From NCBI RefSeq assembly GCF_001039355.2, contig NW_019775812.1, positions 68,649-132,648 on the forward strand: 64,000 bases of DNA, given 5' to 3'. Of this stretch, positions 11,256-24,350 are shown in pieces. The first letter of the stretch is position 1. Each line of letters opens with the position of its first letter. The stretch is from Lingula anatina (Eukaryota; Brachiopoda; Lingulata; Lingulida; Lingulidae). The notes under the pieces are model-generated. The model was given only the letters and a program-made list of their open reading frames with translations, had not been told where the DNA came from and ran no database searches. Position numbers and translations under genes: made by a program.

Positions 11256-12154
11256 AATGTTAGTCCTACAGACAACCACTACCAGGAACCGAGGTCCGAA
11301 GGACCTCGGTTCCTGGGGGACTTGGATTACTGTTACACCGGTTCTATGTACAGTGCGTGAACTGAGAGTGCATTGTACCAGTGTGTCAAAGCATTGCTGT
11401 CCAGTCAAGTACAGGAACTTCCTGGGGCACCTCAATGACAATTCTGTATAACAAGATGACAATACCCGTAAACAGAGACTACATGTACTTGCATTCCCAG
11501 AATAATTGCAGAATCAAAGGACTGAGCAGCTTATGATCGCCAGATATGGAGCCTATAGAAATCTTCGAGCATTAAATTCTCGACGAATCAATAGTCTACT
11601 GACAAATGACAAATCTGAACCAACTCAGACAAACTCTAATCGATGCCTGGAATTTTGTACTGGTAAATGAACTTCTTTCATATAAATTTTATAAATACAA
11701 ACTGGTTGAACTTGTGCATGCACTATCGAATAGCATCGCTGAAATGCTCGCCACATAGTAACAACACAGCTTTTGATTATTACCGTTGCTTAGTGATGTG
11801 AGTCTAGACACCAACATTAATTCAAAAAATCCTCGTTGATACACAAAGGCCATTGAACTTATTAACTGCACAAAATCCGAATTGGCCACAACAAGGGAGG
11901 TGAATGATCATACCGAGTGTGTGGATGACATATGTTATCGTAAACAGCCCTTAAGCAATATCACCTTATGTTACACCACTCGACTCGTTCGTAAAAAGTC
12001 GATGTCCTTCATATCAATTCGTGACAAAGTTTGTTTCCTGTAAATATTTTGTTGATTACCTGCTCCACCGCTTGGCTTTACGGCGACTGTATGCAGTTAC
12101 CTAATCTTCGATCGCCAACACTAGTCCGAACCAGACGTCCAGTGGAAGACAGCA

Positions 12155-15100
12155 ATGGACTCCCGCGGCTCATATGTTCTTCACGCGCTGTTTTTGGCCG
12201 GAATAATCCAATTGATGTCACAACAGGGACACACACAGGTGACCAGCGTGACTTTCAAATCTACCAAGAACGCGTACCTGCCGGTTTCAGCTCTCAATAC
12301 TGTTTCAGCTCGCAGTTCTCTTGAGTGTATGACACTTTGCAAACAAAAAGAGGGATGCCATTCTTGTAACTACTTTGGAGATGGTACAGGTATGGAATTA
12401 CATGGGGTTGATAAAATAGGATTTTCTTTATTGGTTCATGTTAGTATAGATTTGGTTATTGTTGATCTACATGTATTTTATTTTGTATGGGAAGTGAAAA
12501 CGCACAGAATTTTTGGTATCAAAATAAATAACCACAGCTTCTAGTGGATAGTTGTCATTGGTTTTTTTTTTCGTGGCAAAAGCATCTGAAAACATTTATT
12601 ACCTCCTCCGTGTTGATGGTTAATATCTTATCACCAAAACATTTGTTTGAGTGTTTTCTTTCAGTTTAATCTGTATTGTCTGTCTGTCTGTATCTGTGTC
12701 TTTTGTGCGATCATTCGTGTACCTTTTATTGAAAGATGGCTGAGACCGTATGCAAGGCAGTGTATTCGTTACCAGAGCCTGAAAACTGACAGAGAGAGGA
12801 GTCTTCCACTTTTTATGTAGCGGCAAATCTTTAGGCAGCTGTATAATTAATTTTGATATTAACAGTGTCTCATAACAAAAACTGATTTGAGGTATATCTT
12901 TTTAATATAAGCAATCGTAAAATCTCTACCAGAGCAATGGATCCACGACTGACTCGATCACGTTTAAAAAACACGTAACATGTTTCGAATAATCTTCACT
13001 GCATTTTTATCGAACCAAAAAACGAACCGGTCCACGTTGTACAGATGTAATAACTGGGACGTGGAATATGATGCAGGACTGCATACGTTATAGGTTATGA
13101 TTCCCAGCAAAGTTGAAAGTGTGAGGCAAAAAGGCAGACCCAGGGAAATATGGAAATATAACGCTGAAGAGTAGAGATAGATGAAGTTTCCTCAGCCCTG
13201 AGCTTTGGCATGCATTTGGCAATCAAACATTAGTGTGGGGAGTGCCATCACCGCGCTTCCAAGATTCTACGCCAATTGAGAGAGAGAGAGAGAGAGTTTT
13301 TTTAACCGCAACTGTCGTTTGCCTCTGTGAGTTACTCACTCTGTTATTGTACAGCATTCAAAATTGAGAACTACATTAGAAAATACCAAGACAAAAATGG
13401 AGCATGACAGATGTTTTTTGTCGTCATTTGCCTCATACTTCTGTCTCTTAGTTCTGTTTATCTTTTAACTATATGATCGAATGCTAGTGCTATCGTCATA
13501 GTAGACGTATCAAACATTAGCTTTATCATACATGACGGGCATGTTTTCAAATCAGCATTTTTACCCCTTGTACAACGGAAGACTGACACAGCAACGAAAC
13601 AATGTGGCCAAATAAAAGCGAATTAGCTCGATTGATTAAAGTCAAAGGTAAAATGTAGAAAAATGAATACTCCATTGGAACATAAAGTGATAGTGTTCAT
13701 CGATTACCTCCGATACTAAAACAACGTTCACTTTTAATTTCCCTGTCATTAAATAAACTGTGCACTACACTGTGTTTTGGTTCAATATTTGGTGTTGCCA
13801 TTTCAAGGCAAAAATAAACGTGAAATTGAGCATCAATTACGATTTTACGTGTGATCTCGTCATTTAATATGATTCACCATGAATCTTGTTTTAACAATTT
13901 GGCAATTATCAGCTTGTACAGTATCAATGAGTTGACCAAAACGCTTTAATTTGATACACAAAATTATCTTGTTTATATTCAAAGCGGTATAGTTGACGTT
14001 GGCATTCTTGGCACAAGACAAACGTTTCAGAACATTGCCATCAGCAACTGAACAGTGGATAATCTCAGCACAGGTCTGTCTTTACAGTAGATAGAAGTAT
14101 ACGTGATGCAGAATTATTGATTCTTTATTGTTCTGGGTGACAACTGAAGCACACTGAACTAGAAAATAAGATATCGAATATGTTCATCAATTCACCTGTC
14201 CGTCTTCCCACCACTGTTCCGTGCTATAATGCAAAAAAAAAAAGCATCTTAGACTGCCTTACCGCAGAATTAGATCGATCCATCTGGATCGACCTAACTC
14301 CCTTGGTGTTCACGCTAAATTGCTGTCAGCCGAGCGCGCATGGAAGTTAATTACCCCCTTACAGCTTTTAGCAGGCGGGACAGGTATTTAAGCCGGCTAA
14401 GCTGACAGTAATCTAGTGAGACTCCCCACGGGGATAGATCGATCTAAAATCTGTGGGAATGCAGTCTTAGTTGGGGGTTCTGTTATCAAACTTAGCACAG
14501 GAGTTTAAAAATTTGGTAGGTGTGAGGTAACATAACACACAAATTGTGTTGATCATCATACTGTACCTACCAACGACAAAATGCTTTATCCCATTGGTAG
14601 TATGCAACCGGAGACTCGCCAATGCCTTCCTGGCTTCTACACTAGTTTACTGCATTGGCCTCTTGTTTAGAATACCTTACTGCCAGGGATCAGACTAGGA
14701 AAAAAACGCCAATCTACACGTATTCAAAATTCAGCTGGAAAACTCTTCCATAATAGTCAGAAGCTTGAACACAAAAACTGCAGTTCTTCGTGTTTCAAGT
14801 TGACAACATGCATTTCAAAAGTTGGTTCACGAATAGTAACTGATGATCCTAAAAAATCTAAATGGTGACTTCACCAGTTTCTGAACAATATGATAGAACT
14901 GGATTTCAAATGCAAATGGTCATCAGCGTTTAGAGGTTTTAGTATCAGCTTTATGGTCGACAATTCAAACGTCCTTGATTAAGGTTACTGACAGGGTTTT
15001 AGAGTTTGTTTTATTTTGTGGATGATGCATTAATGAATATACCTTTTTGCTGATTAAAAAATTAAACTCCCCTCGAAATTTAAAATATTGATGTTTATAT

Positions 15101-18100
15101 GTCTAATTGCTAAGCATTAACATACATGTAAGCATTTCTTAGTGTTCATTGTCAATGTATAGCTTTCAATTTTGAGGTGAGAAAGCATTCGGTATGGGGC
15201 GTAAATAAATCTTTAAAGAAGATCTCATCGCGAAAATTGGCATAGGTGACGAAAAGTGTATGAGTGCCAATCCTGAGCCGTCAATTTGGTTTAATTTTTA
15301 TGTCCTGGAGTTATGAGCCTCTAATTACAATGAATAAAAATATAAGAAGAACTTTATCGCCGCATTCAATAAATCCATCAGTTTGTAGATAGATAAACGG
15401 AACGCCATTCAAAACATGCTAACATTAGCAAGAATCAATGAAATACCTGTAGAAACTGCCTGAAATGTGCCTATTACCAGTGTTAATATTGTCACAGAGT
15501 AGTCACACTTTGTGCTCGATAATCTTACCAAAACCGGTTGCCGTTTGTTGAGCAGACTGCATACAAACGCAGGGAGATAGCACAGTCTACTCAGGGTGCG
15601 GTGTGCTCAAAAGATTGCTCTTCATCACATCCTTATACACCATGAACTCTTATTCATTTATTTATTTTGACAAAAAGTTATTTATTGAAAAGTGAAGTCA
15701 AGACGTGGTCGTATAGTAGTTCTGGTTATTGTGCATGATAATGCCGAGCGATAGGTATAATTCTGAGCGCTTCAGATGAAGTTGCTTGGGCTGCATGCTT
15801 CCCCAAGAGAGAGAAAATTCAAGGTTGCACTGGCCCTTAAATACTAGGCATAAATCACAAAAACAAAAAATAAAAATAAATAGATGAATATCATATCCAA
15901 ACAAAACACTTACAGTGTACATTATTATTATATTATTATTAGTTGGGTTGACGACATCCCAATCCCATAATCTTTTACGGATTTCTGTTCTGCTAGCAAT
16001 TTTATGGTAACAGACGATTGCACTTTCTATTTATTTTACTATTTATTTATTTATTTATTTTAAAACAGGAGCCTGTGAACTCAACTCTCAGGTGGCTAAT
16101 GATGTTGAAGCCGTCCAGCTCAGTCAGAAAGAAGAGGCAACTTACCATGCCGTGAGTACTGGCCGGTTGACTTACTAATCTCACTTTACATCGAAATAGT
16201 TTAAGCAAAATCCGGTCACGACATTAAGAAAACGACCATTCCGTCAATTTTTGTCACAAGACAAAACAGAAGTTGGTCATTAAGATGAGCATAGTGAGCG
16301 TATTACGTAAAAGTCAGAAATAGCTTACTCTCTACAAGAGGACTCAGTGGCGTATTAAGGGGGGTTCAGGGGGTCCTCATATCCCCCCTTCGGTTTCTGG
16401 AAAAAAAACACACCAATATTTCCCTGTTAATATTAGAATTGTGAAGGGCTGAATCATAGTTCTAAACTGCATCAAATGGCACCGTTTGCCCCCCAAAACA
16501 CGGAACCCCACACCAAGGGAACAAGGGTCGGCTTCGCATCAGAGGCCTGTTATTCTTAAAAAAAACTGGACCCCCCCCCCCCCTTAAAATAATACTGGAT
16601 CCGCCCCTGGGACTCTAGCTGTTACAAAACTGTATTTTAAAGACAAGACCTCTGGCAGGAATTAGCATAGCCAGTGTATAGATCGATGTATAGTTGTTCT
16701 TCGTAAACAGTATATTATTAATCTGCCCTACGGGTGGCCTTAAAACATTAATGCTTAAGTTAAATATCTGACTTCAGCCGTTTATAAAATGAGGCGCAAC
16801 TTTACAAAAGAACGTTCGGGGTGATCGATACGTAGTGTAGACCTTCATGTGGCAAACAGCTTTTTCCCGTTTTTCTGGGTAATATTTGCCTTACTATTAA
16901 TGTAATTAACATAAACACTTTTACTCAGGAGCTTCTATTTGTTGCCTTTGCACATGGGCTGGAGAAACGTAAATGGTCAATTTCGGTGCTTTGTAAAATG
17001 GTGTGAGATAGTGAGCGGTTGCCGAGGTATCTAACAAATATATTATCATGAAAATTGGCATGGTTGACGACAAGAGCGTGATCTACAATACAGTGCCAGC
17101 TCTTCTGAGATTCGAGCCCTTAATTACGATGTTTCCTAAAAAAAAAGGCATCGTTTAGCCTTTATACTTGTGAAGCAGATGTAGGCCTTTCAAGAAAATT
17201 TCCTGGCACAGGATTGTAGTGCTTATTGTTGTGACAATAATTAGGCGATACATGCTGTTGGTAGCTGTTCAGTTGACGGACATCTTTTTGAAATTAATAT
17301 CACATTAATTAAACCCCGAAATAATGTTATTAAGACTTATTGATTTCACACCGATTAAAGTTTGATGCCACTCTATTATTTCTTTTCATAACATTTTTTT
17401 TTATTTCAGCATTATCTATACACTTAAGGAAAAAAAATTCCACCCTATCGATTCCCCTTAAAGAGGAATCGTTCGTAGTTGAACCTAAGATCATTTTTCC
17501 ATTTTTAAATCAGGCTTTTTTGTCCACTCTAAAACAATCGAAATATTGATTTACGCAGAGCGGATGTAAAAATTCAATTACTTTTTTTGTTAATTGTTCC
17601 TCGGCAAATATCCCAAACGCAGTGAATTAAAGGGAATCGACAAATCGAGTAGGCAGTTGCAACTAGCGCTGCCCCCCCCCCCCAAAAAAAAAAAATTAAA
17701 TGATGTTTCTCAATTGACCATCAACACATCTCAGCTAGGGTAGGATAGTGGGTATGAAAATCAAAATGAATACTAAAACATATTTCATTGTTACAGGCTC
17801 TCTACGTCGACTGCAATGACGTCGGTAAGTACACCCACTGACGACATCACCATTGTAATATTTGTATTTGTTGCATCCCTTTCTATATGAAATGTATAAA
17901 AAAGGCAATTGGCAATTTTCTGGACCAGTTTTGTCTCTTTATCTTTATATGTGTTCAGCAGTACCCAATAAGTTTACGTTTTCAGACCCCATTTGATTTG
18001 ACTTATGCCATGTTTTTAGATTTAAAGAAACGATGCCTAGCATTTCTCGCAGTTTTCCTTCATAGAAAAAAAAACGTAGAAGGATGGTGATAATACGTTT

Positions 18101-19232
18101 CTAAAAAGGATGCAAGCTATTAACATATCCCACTTTAAATAATTAGCTCACTGGAAAACTAATAAGATAAAGAAAATCCCTTATAAGTTCACATATTTAT
18201 TTTATCGCCAATTTTCCTCGCAGAGACAACAGGATTACTCAACATAGACATATCCGGTTTCGGCCAAAAAACCGTCTACTGCGACAACGGATGGCTTGTT
18301 GTCTTGAGAAGAACAGATAATCAGGTGGATTTCCATCGAACTTGGAACGAATACAGAGATGGTTTTGGAGACCCTCGTGACCAATTCTGGCTCGGAAACG
18401 AGGCTCTCTATGGGCTGACCAATCAAGGCAATTATTCCATGCAGATTGATATGAAATCCTGCGATGGAAACTATTACTACGTCAAGTGGAACTTGTTTCG
18501 GATTGGTGCCGAGGCAGACAGATATGCGATCAATGCTATAACGGTGGAGTCTTACAACACTTCGACCAATTCATATTTGGTGGAGAATCTGGGCTGGCAG
18601 TTTGGCACCTACGACAATGATATTGGGAATACGTGTTCTGCTTTACACGGTAAATATAATACATATAATACATGTACAATCCTAACATTTATCAAACATG
18701 AATTAAGAAATATTACAATTCTTCATAGCGACTTTCGCGACCTCTTTTTATGAAACGTTTTACGTGATTTTAATTGCCCTTTCTTGTTTCCTATCAGCCT
18801 ACCTACCAGTATTTATCTATATGGATCCTATTATTATGGGTGTTAAGCAAATATCTATAATGAGTCTTTGTGGCTGACGAAAGCGACTGTTTTAAATTCT
18901 GAACATGGGCTTCATTTATGCTGTATGACGTGAAACTCTCATTCTGTCTAAATGACAACTCTTTTATTTACCGATAGGTGGCCACACATGATAGAACCAA
19001 CTGACAAAATATATTTTAAAAAAATACACATTATACAACGTATCAAAATAACTTATTTCCAGGTGGTGGATGGTGGTATAACGACTGTGTCCGCTGGCAC
19101 CTGACTGGGACATACCCCGTGAATTGTGACACAGGCGCCGCGGGCATGAAGTTTGCCAGCATCAGTGGTAACAACTGTAACACGGCGTGTATGCTGAAGG
19201 CTGCTACCATGAAGATAAGGCGGAACAGTTAA
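12155..19232 (+). CDS. secreted PAN/fibrinogen-related lectin-like protein (complete five-exon model)
   Basis: Exons are 12155-12389, 16069-16151, 17797-17824 (28 nt), 18224-18649 and 19063-19232: 942 nt, 313 residues, all with GT-AG borders and matching phases (1, 0, 1, 1). The order is signal peptide, PAN/apple-like domain (about residues 30-110), then a fibrinogen C-terminal domain (about 115-313). The latter shows the Cys pair of CNDVG...VYCD, WLVVLRRTDNQVDFHRTW, FWLGNEALYGLTNQG, a shortened calcium-loop region YDNDIGNTCS, GGGWWYNDC and the terminal MKIRR. Two N-glycosylation sequons (NYS, NTS) are present. The domain is known for binding glycans or acetylated groups in innate immunity; an extracellular recognition role is inferred. 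Two extra Cys near the C-terminus are unusual. The start is the ATG that gives a clean signal peptide. Confidence 0.85.
12840..16068 (+). other. intron 1 of the PAN/fibrinogen gene
   Basis: A long non-coding intron with a TTA-flanked MITE at 14252, a GA run near 13276-13294, and an ATTT microsatellite forming the 3' splice region of exon 2. No nested gene is seen. Confidence 0.6.
14252..14466. mobile_element. 215-bp MITE with TTA target duplication
   Basis: The terminal inverted repeats of about 30 bp share the consensus GACTGCMTTMCCRCAGA and continue into TTAGATCGATC. TTA flanks both ends (14249-14251 and 14467-14469), the 3-bp duplication typical of PIF/Harbinger-type MITEs. The interior is non-coding. 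The allelic copy is at 25300-25514. Confidence 0.75.
16345..16609. mobile_element. hAT-like MITE
   Basis: The ends are CAGTGGCG and CGCCCCTG (inverted CAGNGGCGGAT type) with subterminal G/C runs, flanked on both sides by GGACT, a short direct repeat consistent with a partly decayed hAT duplication. It is non-coding. It sits in intron 2 of the PAN/fibrinogen gene. The allelic copy is at 27438-27695, where the C run is shorter. Confidence 0.65.
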
Positions 19233-19288
19233 GGGATGGGTTCATAATGATTACCAGAGCTGCGTTATAAATACAAAGCATACTTCGA

Positions 19289-19294
19289 AATAAA
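19289..19294 (+). terminator. poly(A) signal of the PAN/fibrinogen gene
   Basis: AATAAA lies 57 bases after the TAA stop. The same signal is kept in the second haplotype, following the stop at 29974-29976. Confidence 0.7.
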
Positions 19295-19311
19295 GACATT
19301 TCTTAAGAAAG

Positions 19312-19506
19312 ATGCAAGCGATCGAATTAAATGACAACCGCGCAGTTTGCACCTGCCCAAGTAACAAAACGCCGGTAGGCTTACATAGGCCTCCGCGGCG
19401 TGGCTATCCGTTGACCTGCGAGCAACTGTCGCTATTTGGCGAACTTCAGTTTATTCGCCTGACCCCGGAGATGAAAATCCCGTCGGATTTAATCTTTATC
19501 ATTTGA
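19312..19506 (+). other. GC-richer conserved 64-codon open frame after the lectin gene
   Basis: The open frame is rich in CTG, CCG and GCG codons, unlike the AT-rich surroundings, and encodes a Cys/Pro-rich stretch then QLSLFGE...RLTPEMKIPSDLIF. The second haplotype (30067-30246) keeps the frame open with two replacement and two silent differences, but the in-frame ATG at 19312 is shifted there by a 4-base deletion. I recognise no family. It may be the 3' untranslated region, a transposon relic or a short gene remnant. Confidence 0.25.
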
Positions 19507-19935
19507 AGTAGCCGAAGGGTACAATCGAGCTGTCAGAAATACATATATTGGTAGGCAAGCTAACGTTGTGCGCCAAAAAATAAAAACCGACGGAATTTAT
19601 CCACGGATGATTTTCCGATTACATTCTTTTGAGTTCTGTAGACGTTTGCTCTTATGCGCAACATTCGCCAAGTTTTGTGTGTCACATATATGTGTATTTG
19701 TATTTCAAAACAACATTCACGGCGAATTGAACTTCACCTTTATTGCTAAAAGGTTAGCTCAACATCACGCGGATTCTCGCTCGTTTTCTTGTGTAATATG
19801 TTGTCAAGCAGCACCACTCTATACCATATGAACACTATCTCTGTCGAAAATCTACCATATAAAAATAATTCATATATATCTTATTTTGTGAATTTTCTTG
19901 ACACGGGTTGACCATCAATATCTTTTAAGGTTAAC

Positions 19936-19937
<2 letters not shown>

Positions 19938-19985
<48 letters not shown>
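19938..19985. repeat. (ATT)n microsatellite
   Basis: About 16 ATT units here against about 14 at 30676-30717 on the other haplotype. Confidence 0.85.
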
Positions 19986-20108
19986 GTTTATTTTCCCTTT
20001 GTTGCAACACAATGCATTTTTGAGTCATCAGCTCATTTATGGCCTGTTCAGTTTTTCTAAACCGATTTATAAAGTGATGTTTTAATATCGGATTCCTAGG
20101 GCCAAATG

Positions 20109-21257
20109 CATGGCCAGAAATGTGCAGCATTTACGCGATACGCGAGGGCGCAAAAGTAGGGCTTCACGTGACTCAACTAACCAATCACAGCGCAAGAATG
20201 GCATCGCACACAGGCTCTGTGATAAGTGCTCAGCCCATTGTCAAGTAGTGTTAGTTAATGGTAACAAGCGTCTGATATGTGCAGAGAAGTTTATTATTAT
20301 AATATATATTGTTCTTATTGTTACATTATTAAATCTAACTCTGTATCCAAGTAGTAACTATAATGTACCAAGTCAGGTACTGATGTACAGAGGTCATATA
20401 TTCCAGAATAAGCCATTAACACTAATATATAACTTTAATTTTGTTTAATATGTTATTCATGAAAGAGTTCATGAAAGATTATTTTAATTTGTTAAATCGT
20501 GATCTTATTCTTTTTATATTCAAATAATTGAATAATGTGGGTAAAATTGGTCTTCCACTTCTTATTTGCATTTTTCCTTTACTACAAGATTATTTTGGAA
20601 CAGTTGCAGCATTAAAAATTTAAATAAATAGCAATCTGAAAGAAGAATTTTGCATAATTATTAAATGATGATAGGAATTTTGGATTAAGAGATTAGTTAA
20701 ATACTGAGTAGTGATATGGTCAGTCAATTTATGTAGAATCTGATAACATGATTGAAAATACTGATTGAATTCTTGGCCTTGCACTGGGCAGTTTTACATT
20801 TGTGCCAAGTGCTCTTTTTGGACTCCATTGTACAGTGGTAAAACATCTTCAATTGCCATGAATTTTTTTAATCAGACTCTGTATGTTACTGCTATCAGCT
20901 GGTGCTATCGGCAACGAATTAATTTCCCTTTGTTTCTGAGTGAATCTACCGTCTAAAATCACTATTACTGAAAATATTTGCGTTTTGCTGAGGGTAGTCT
21001 AGGCAATATACGGCAAACTTCTTAGTGCGTGTGTACAACAGAATTTTTTTAAAAACCCTAGCGATATTTGGTCAGGAGTTGCTTGAAGCATAGCACATCG
21101 TTGCTGTCTATCGGCATCAGGCCGTTAGTTTGTCAATTATCACGAATTACCCACGAATCACGAACCCATTTATTCTCCTATGGCAATCTAGCAACTCATT
21201 AAAAATACACGCATGCGCAGTGGGGTAAGCGTGACGTCATGCAGTTCATTTCTGGGG
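20109..21257. mobile_element. 1.15-kb haplotype-specific insertion
   Basis: The matching place on the other haplotype (30838-30843) has none of this sequence. ATG is present once in the empty allele and on both sides here (20106-20108, 21258-21260), consistent with a 3-bp target duplication. The ends share an inverted CCAGAAATG motif (left about 20113, right about 21247). It contains no transposase-like frame. It is probably a non-autonomous DNA element; a deletion in the other haplotype is the alternative. Confidence 0.5.
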
Positions 21258-21260
21258 ATG

Positions 21261-22596
21261 ATAGGTTATTAAGCCGACGAGGTGTTTTTACCTGTACCTT
21301 GTGCTTGTTATGAAGCTTACCCTCTGTAATTAGATTTATCAACCATTTCCCGTGGATCACAAATTACACAAATAAAATTTACAATTTTTTTTACTTCGTA
21401 AGATCATCTCAATTAAAAATGTATTTCTTGACTATTTTCAGAAAAATTCCAAGGGAGATGACAGCGTAATGGTAATAAATGCAGTCAAATTGTGTTGCTG
21501 GCACTCTTTCCGCATAATTTCTTGATAGACGCAGTAGTGAGATTTTTCAGTTGTTTTGCATATCACGGTATGATAGTAGATGACAATACAGTATTCATTT
21601 CAATGTTTGAGTGACCTTAGTGCAAAACAAGGTCAAGACCTACATGTAGGAAGAGTGACTAAAATTTTTCCAGGGACAACTTGCTTTAGGGATTTGAAAT
21701 TGACAACATTGTACACGCAGGTTCGGCAGGAAGTGGGGTTGACGTCACTTTATATGAACCATGTCTCTGTCATACGCACATTTGCTACCTGGCAAGCGAA
21801 CCGTGCAGCGACTTTGTTTCAGTCTGTTTTCTTAAATTCAATTTAAAAGGATTACAGTAAGAAATTAGTGATGGAAGAGGGAATGTAAGCAACAACTGAA
21901 GAGAACAGGATATCAGAAATAACTGTAGTCTGTAGGTATTGGCATATGTGTTATATTAGGGCCTACGCCTGTTTTCAGTAAATAAATCAGCAATATTCAA
22001 ATCAAATTCAATATGGCACAGGTAAAGTTAACCTATGCCACTGTCTGCGAGCATGTTTGCTTGAAGGAATCTTTATTGGGGTCGGTCAGGTTTAACTTCA
22101 ACGACAAGCTACCTTTACTGACTGTATTATAGTCCGGTCTTACAAGCAATGTTATCGTTAAGGTTAACATTATTTAAGATAAGATTTCAGCTTCCAAAAA
22201 TCGCCCCCGACTTGTGCACCGTCAGGGTTAACTACATGTGCTTTGCCTTGAGTGATCTTTTTTTTTAATTAAATTAATACAGCATTATAAAATTAATCCC
22301 TATACTGGAAATATTAATTTGTTGTAATGTTGAAATCAGAATGATTTAAAGATACATTTTTTTGTTATAAAATATTGCCCTTTGCTCGCTACGAATGTCA
22401 AGCAGATTATCCAACATATATTATGTATAATTGGAGCAACATTAACTGTACATCGAAAGGCCGAAGCAAAATAACCAAGCAGCAGAAATCGAAGTCGTCC
22501 CAACACACACGTTGAAATGGTTGGTACACCAGCAGCGCGACACATCGCTTTGACTTAGTATCTGAACCTCGTGCAATTATTAATTAATTAATTAAT

Positions 22597-22627
<31 letters not shown>

Positions 22628-23466
22628 TTTTTTTTTTTTGTTCATCCTGGACAGACGATTGTATTCTACTTTTAACTAATAATTCCATGATCAATTCATT
22701 TGAAGGTGTAGAAGGGTACGAAGAAAAATGGTGAAAGACGCAATTTCACGGTGGACAGTGAACATGTACATTTCTACAAAGCACGTACAATTGACATCAT
22801 TCATGATAATTAAGCTTTTAAAAACTATTATTTACTTACCTATCTATCTCTCGTAATGTTTTTATATAATTGACGATGTCTGCTATTGATGTAATGAACA
22901 GTGCTATTATGATTCACCCAAATTATATTTATTGTATGATTATTCATTTTTGTTGCGTAATTTGAAAATATAAACGAAGGAACGGATTTATTATTCACTG
23001 GGAAATTGTACTTTGCAATTTGCTGCGTTCAAAGATCAATAATGAAGGAATAAAATAGATTACAAATTGCAGAAAAAGCACGAAAAAAATACCATAACCA
23101 TTTTCTTAATCAGCCACTCATTACAAAAATATTATATTAATGAAAACATCGTCCAATTGTGCAGTTATCGTGCAGTATCATGCAAGGTGGAATAAATTAA
23201 TAAAGTTGTCTTGAACTTTTACCCAGGGTTTCGTTCCAGCTACCCTGACTATTTAGGCACTATAAACTTACAGTAGCTTTGTCACTATACCTTTTCATAT
23301 GTTAGCTTTACAGTGCTGATGAGGGTTATACATGAAAACAAGATCGAGCTGGCAATACCAAAATCTAGAACCTAGGGTAGTTCCAGCTGAAGGTAATCTT
23401 GTTTTCCTAGATACCCACGTAGTAGACTGTAGACTATGTGTTCCTGCAGCAAGGGGCGCTGTAAAA

Positions 23467-23509
<43 letters not shown>

Positions 23510-23593
23510 ATGAAAATGAAACACGTCCTCAGATTTGCCTTTTTAGACAAGTGGAACGCAGGGTACAGCTTGTTGGCTATTCCAGGGTACCCT
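21261..23593. other. intergenic flank downstream of the lectin gene, nothing recognised
   Basis: AT-rich sequence with ATTT (about 22577-22629) and AAAT (about 23466-23511) microsatellites. Its other haplotype is 30841-33150. Parts from 22545 on are also related, more distantly, to 35600-36250 upstream of the second peptide gene. Confidence 0.5.
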
Positions 23594-23594
23594 N
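23594..23594. other. single-N contig join (haplotype switch)
   Basis: The sequence jumps back to the equivalent of 10992. Variants after the N agree with 10992-11254 rather than with 12566-12825, so the piece after the join continues the haplotype that ended at 11254. Confidence 0.85.
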
Positions 23595-24308
23595 TTTTTT
23601 TTTTCGTGGCAAAAGCATCTGAAAACATTTTATTACCTCCTCCGTGTTGATGGTTAATATCTTATCACCAAAACATTTGTTTGAGTGTTTTCTTTCAGTT
23701 TAATCTGTATTGTCTGTCTGTCCGTATCTGTGTCTTTTGTGCGATCATTCGTGTACCTTTTATTGAAAGATGGCTGAGACCGTATGCAAGGCAGTGTATT
23801 CGTTACCAGCGCCTGAAAACTGACAGAGAGAGGAGTCTTCCACTTTTTATGTAGCGGCAAATCTGTAGGCAGCTGTATAATTAATTTTGATATTAACAGT
23901 GTCTCATAACAAAAACTGATTTGAGCGTATATCTTTTTAATATAAGCAATCGTAAAATCTCTACCAGAGCAATGGATCCACGACTGACTCGATCACGTTT
24001 AAAAAACACGTAACATGTTTCGAATAATCTTCACTGCATTTTTATCGAACCAAAAAACGAACCGGTCCACGTTGTACAGATTTAATAACTGGGACGTGGA
24101 ATATGATGCAGGACTGCATACGTTATAGGTTATGATTCCAAGCAAAGTTGAAAGTGTGAGGCGAAAAGGCAGACCCAGGGAAATATGGAAATATAACGCG
24201 GAAGAGTAGAGATAGATGAAGTTTCCTCAGCCCTGAGCTTTGGCATGCATTTGGCAATCAAACATTAGTGTGGGGAGTGCCATCACCGCGCTTCCAAGAT
24301 TCTACGCC

Positions 24309-24350
<42 letters not shown>

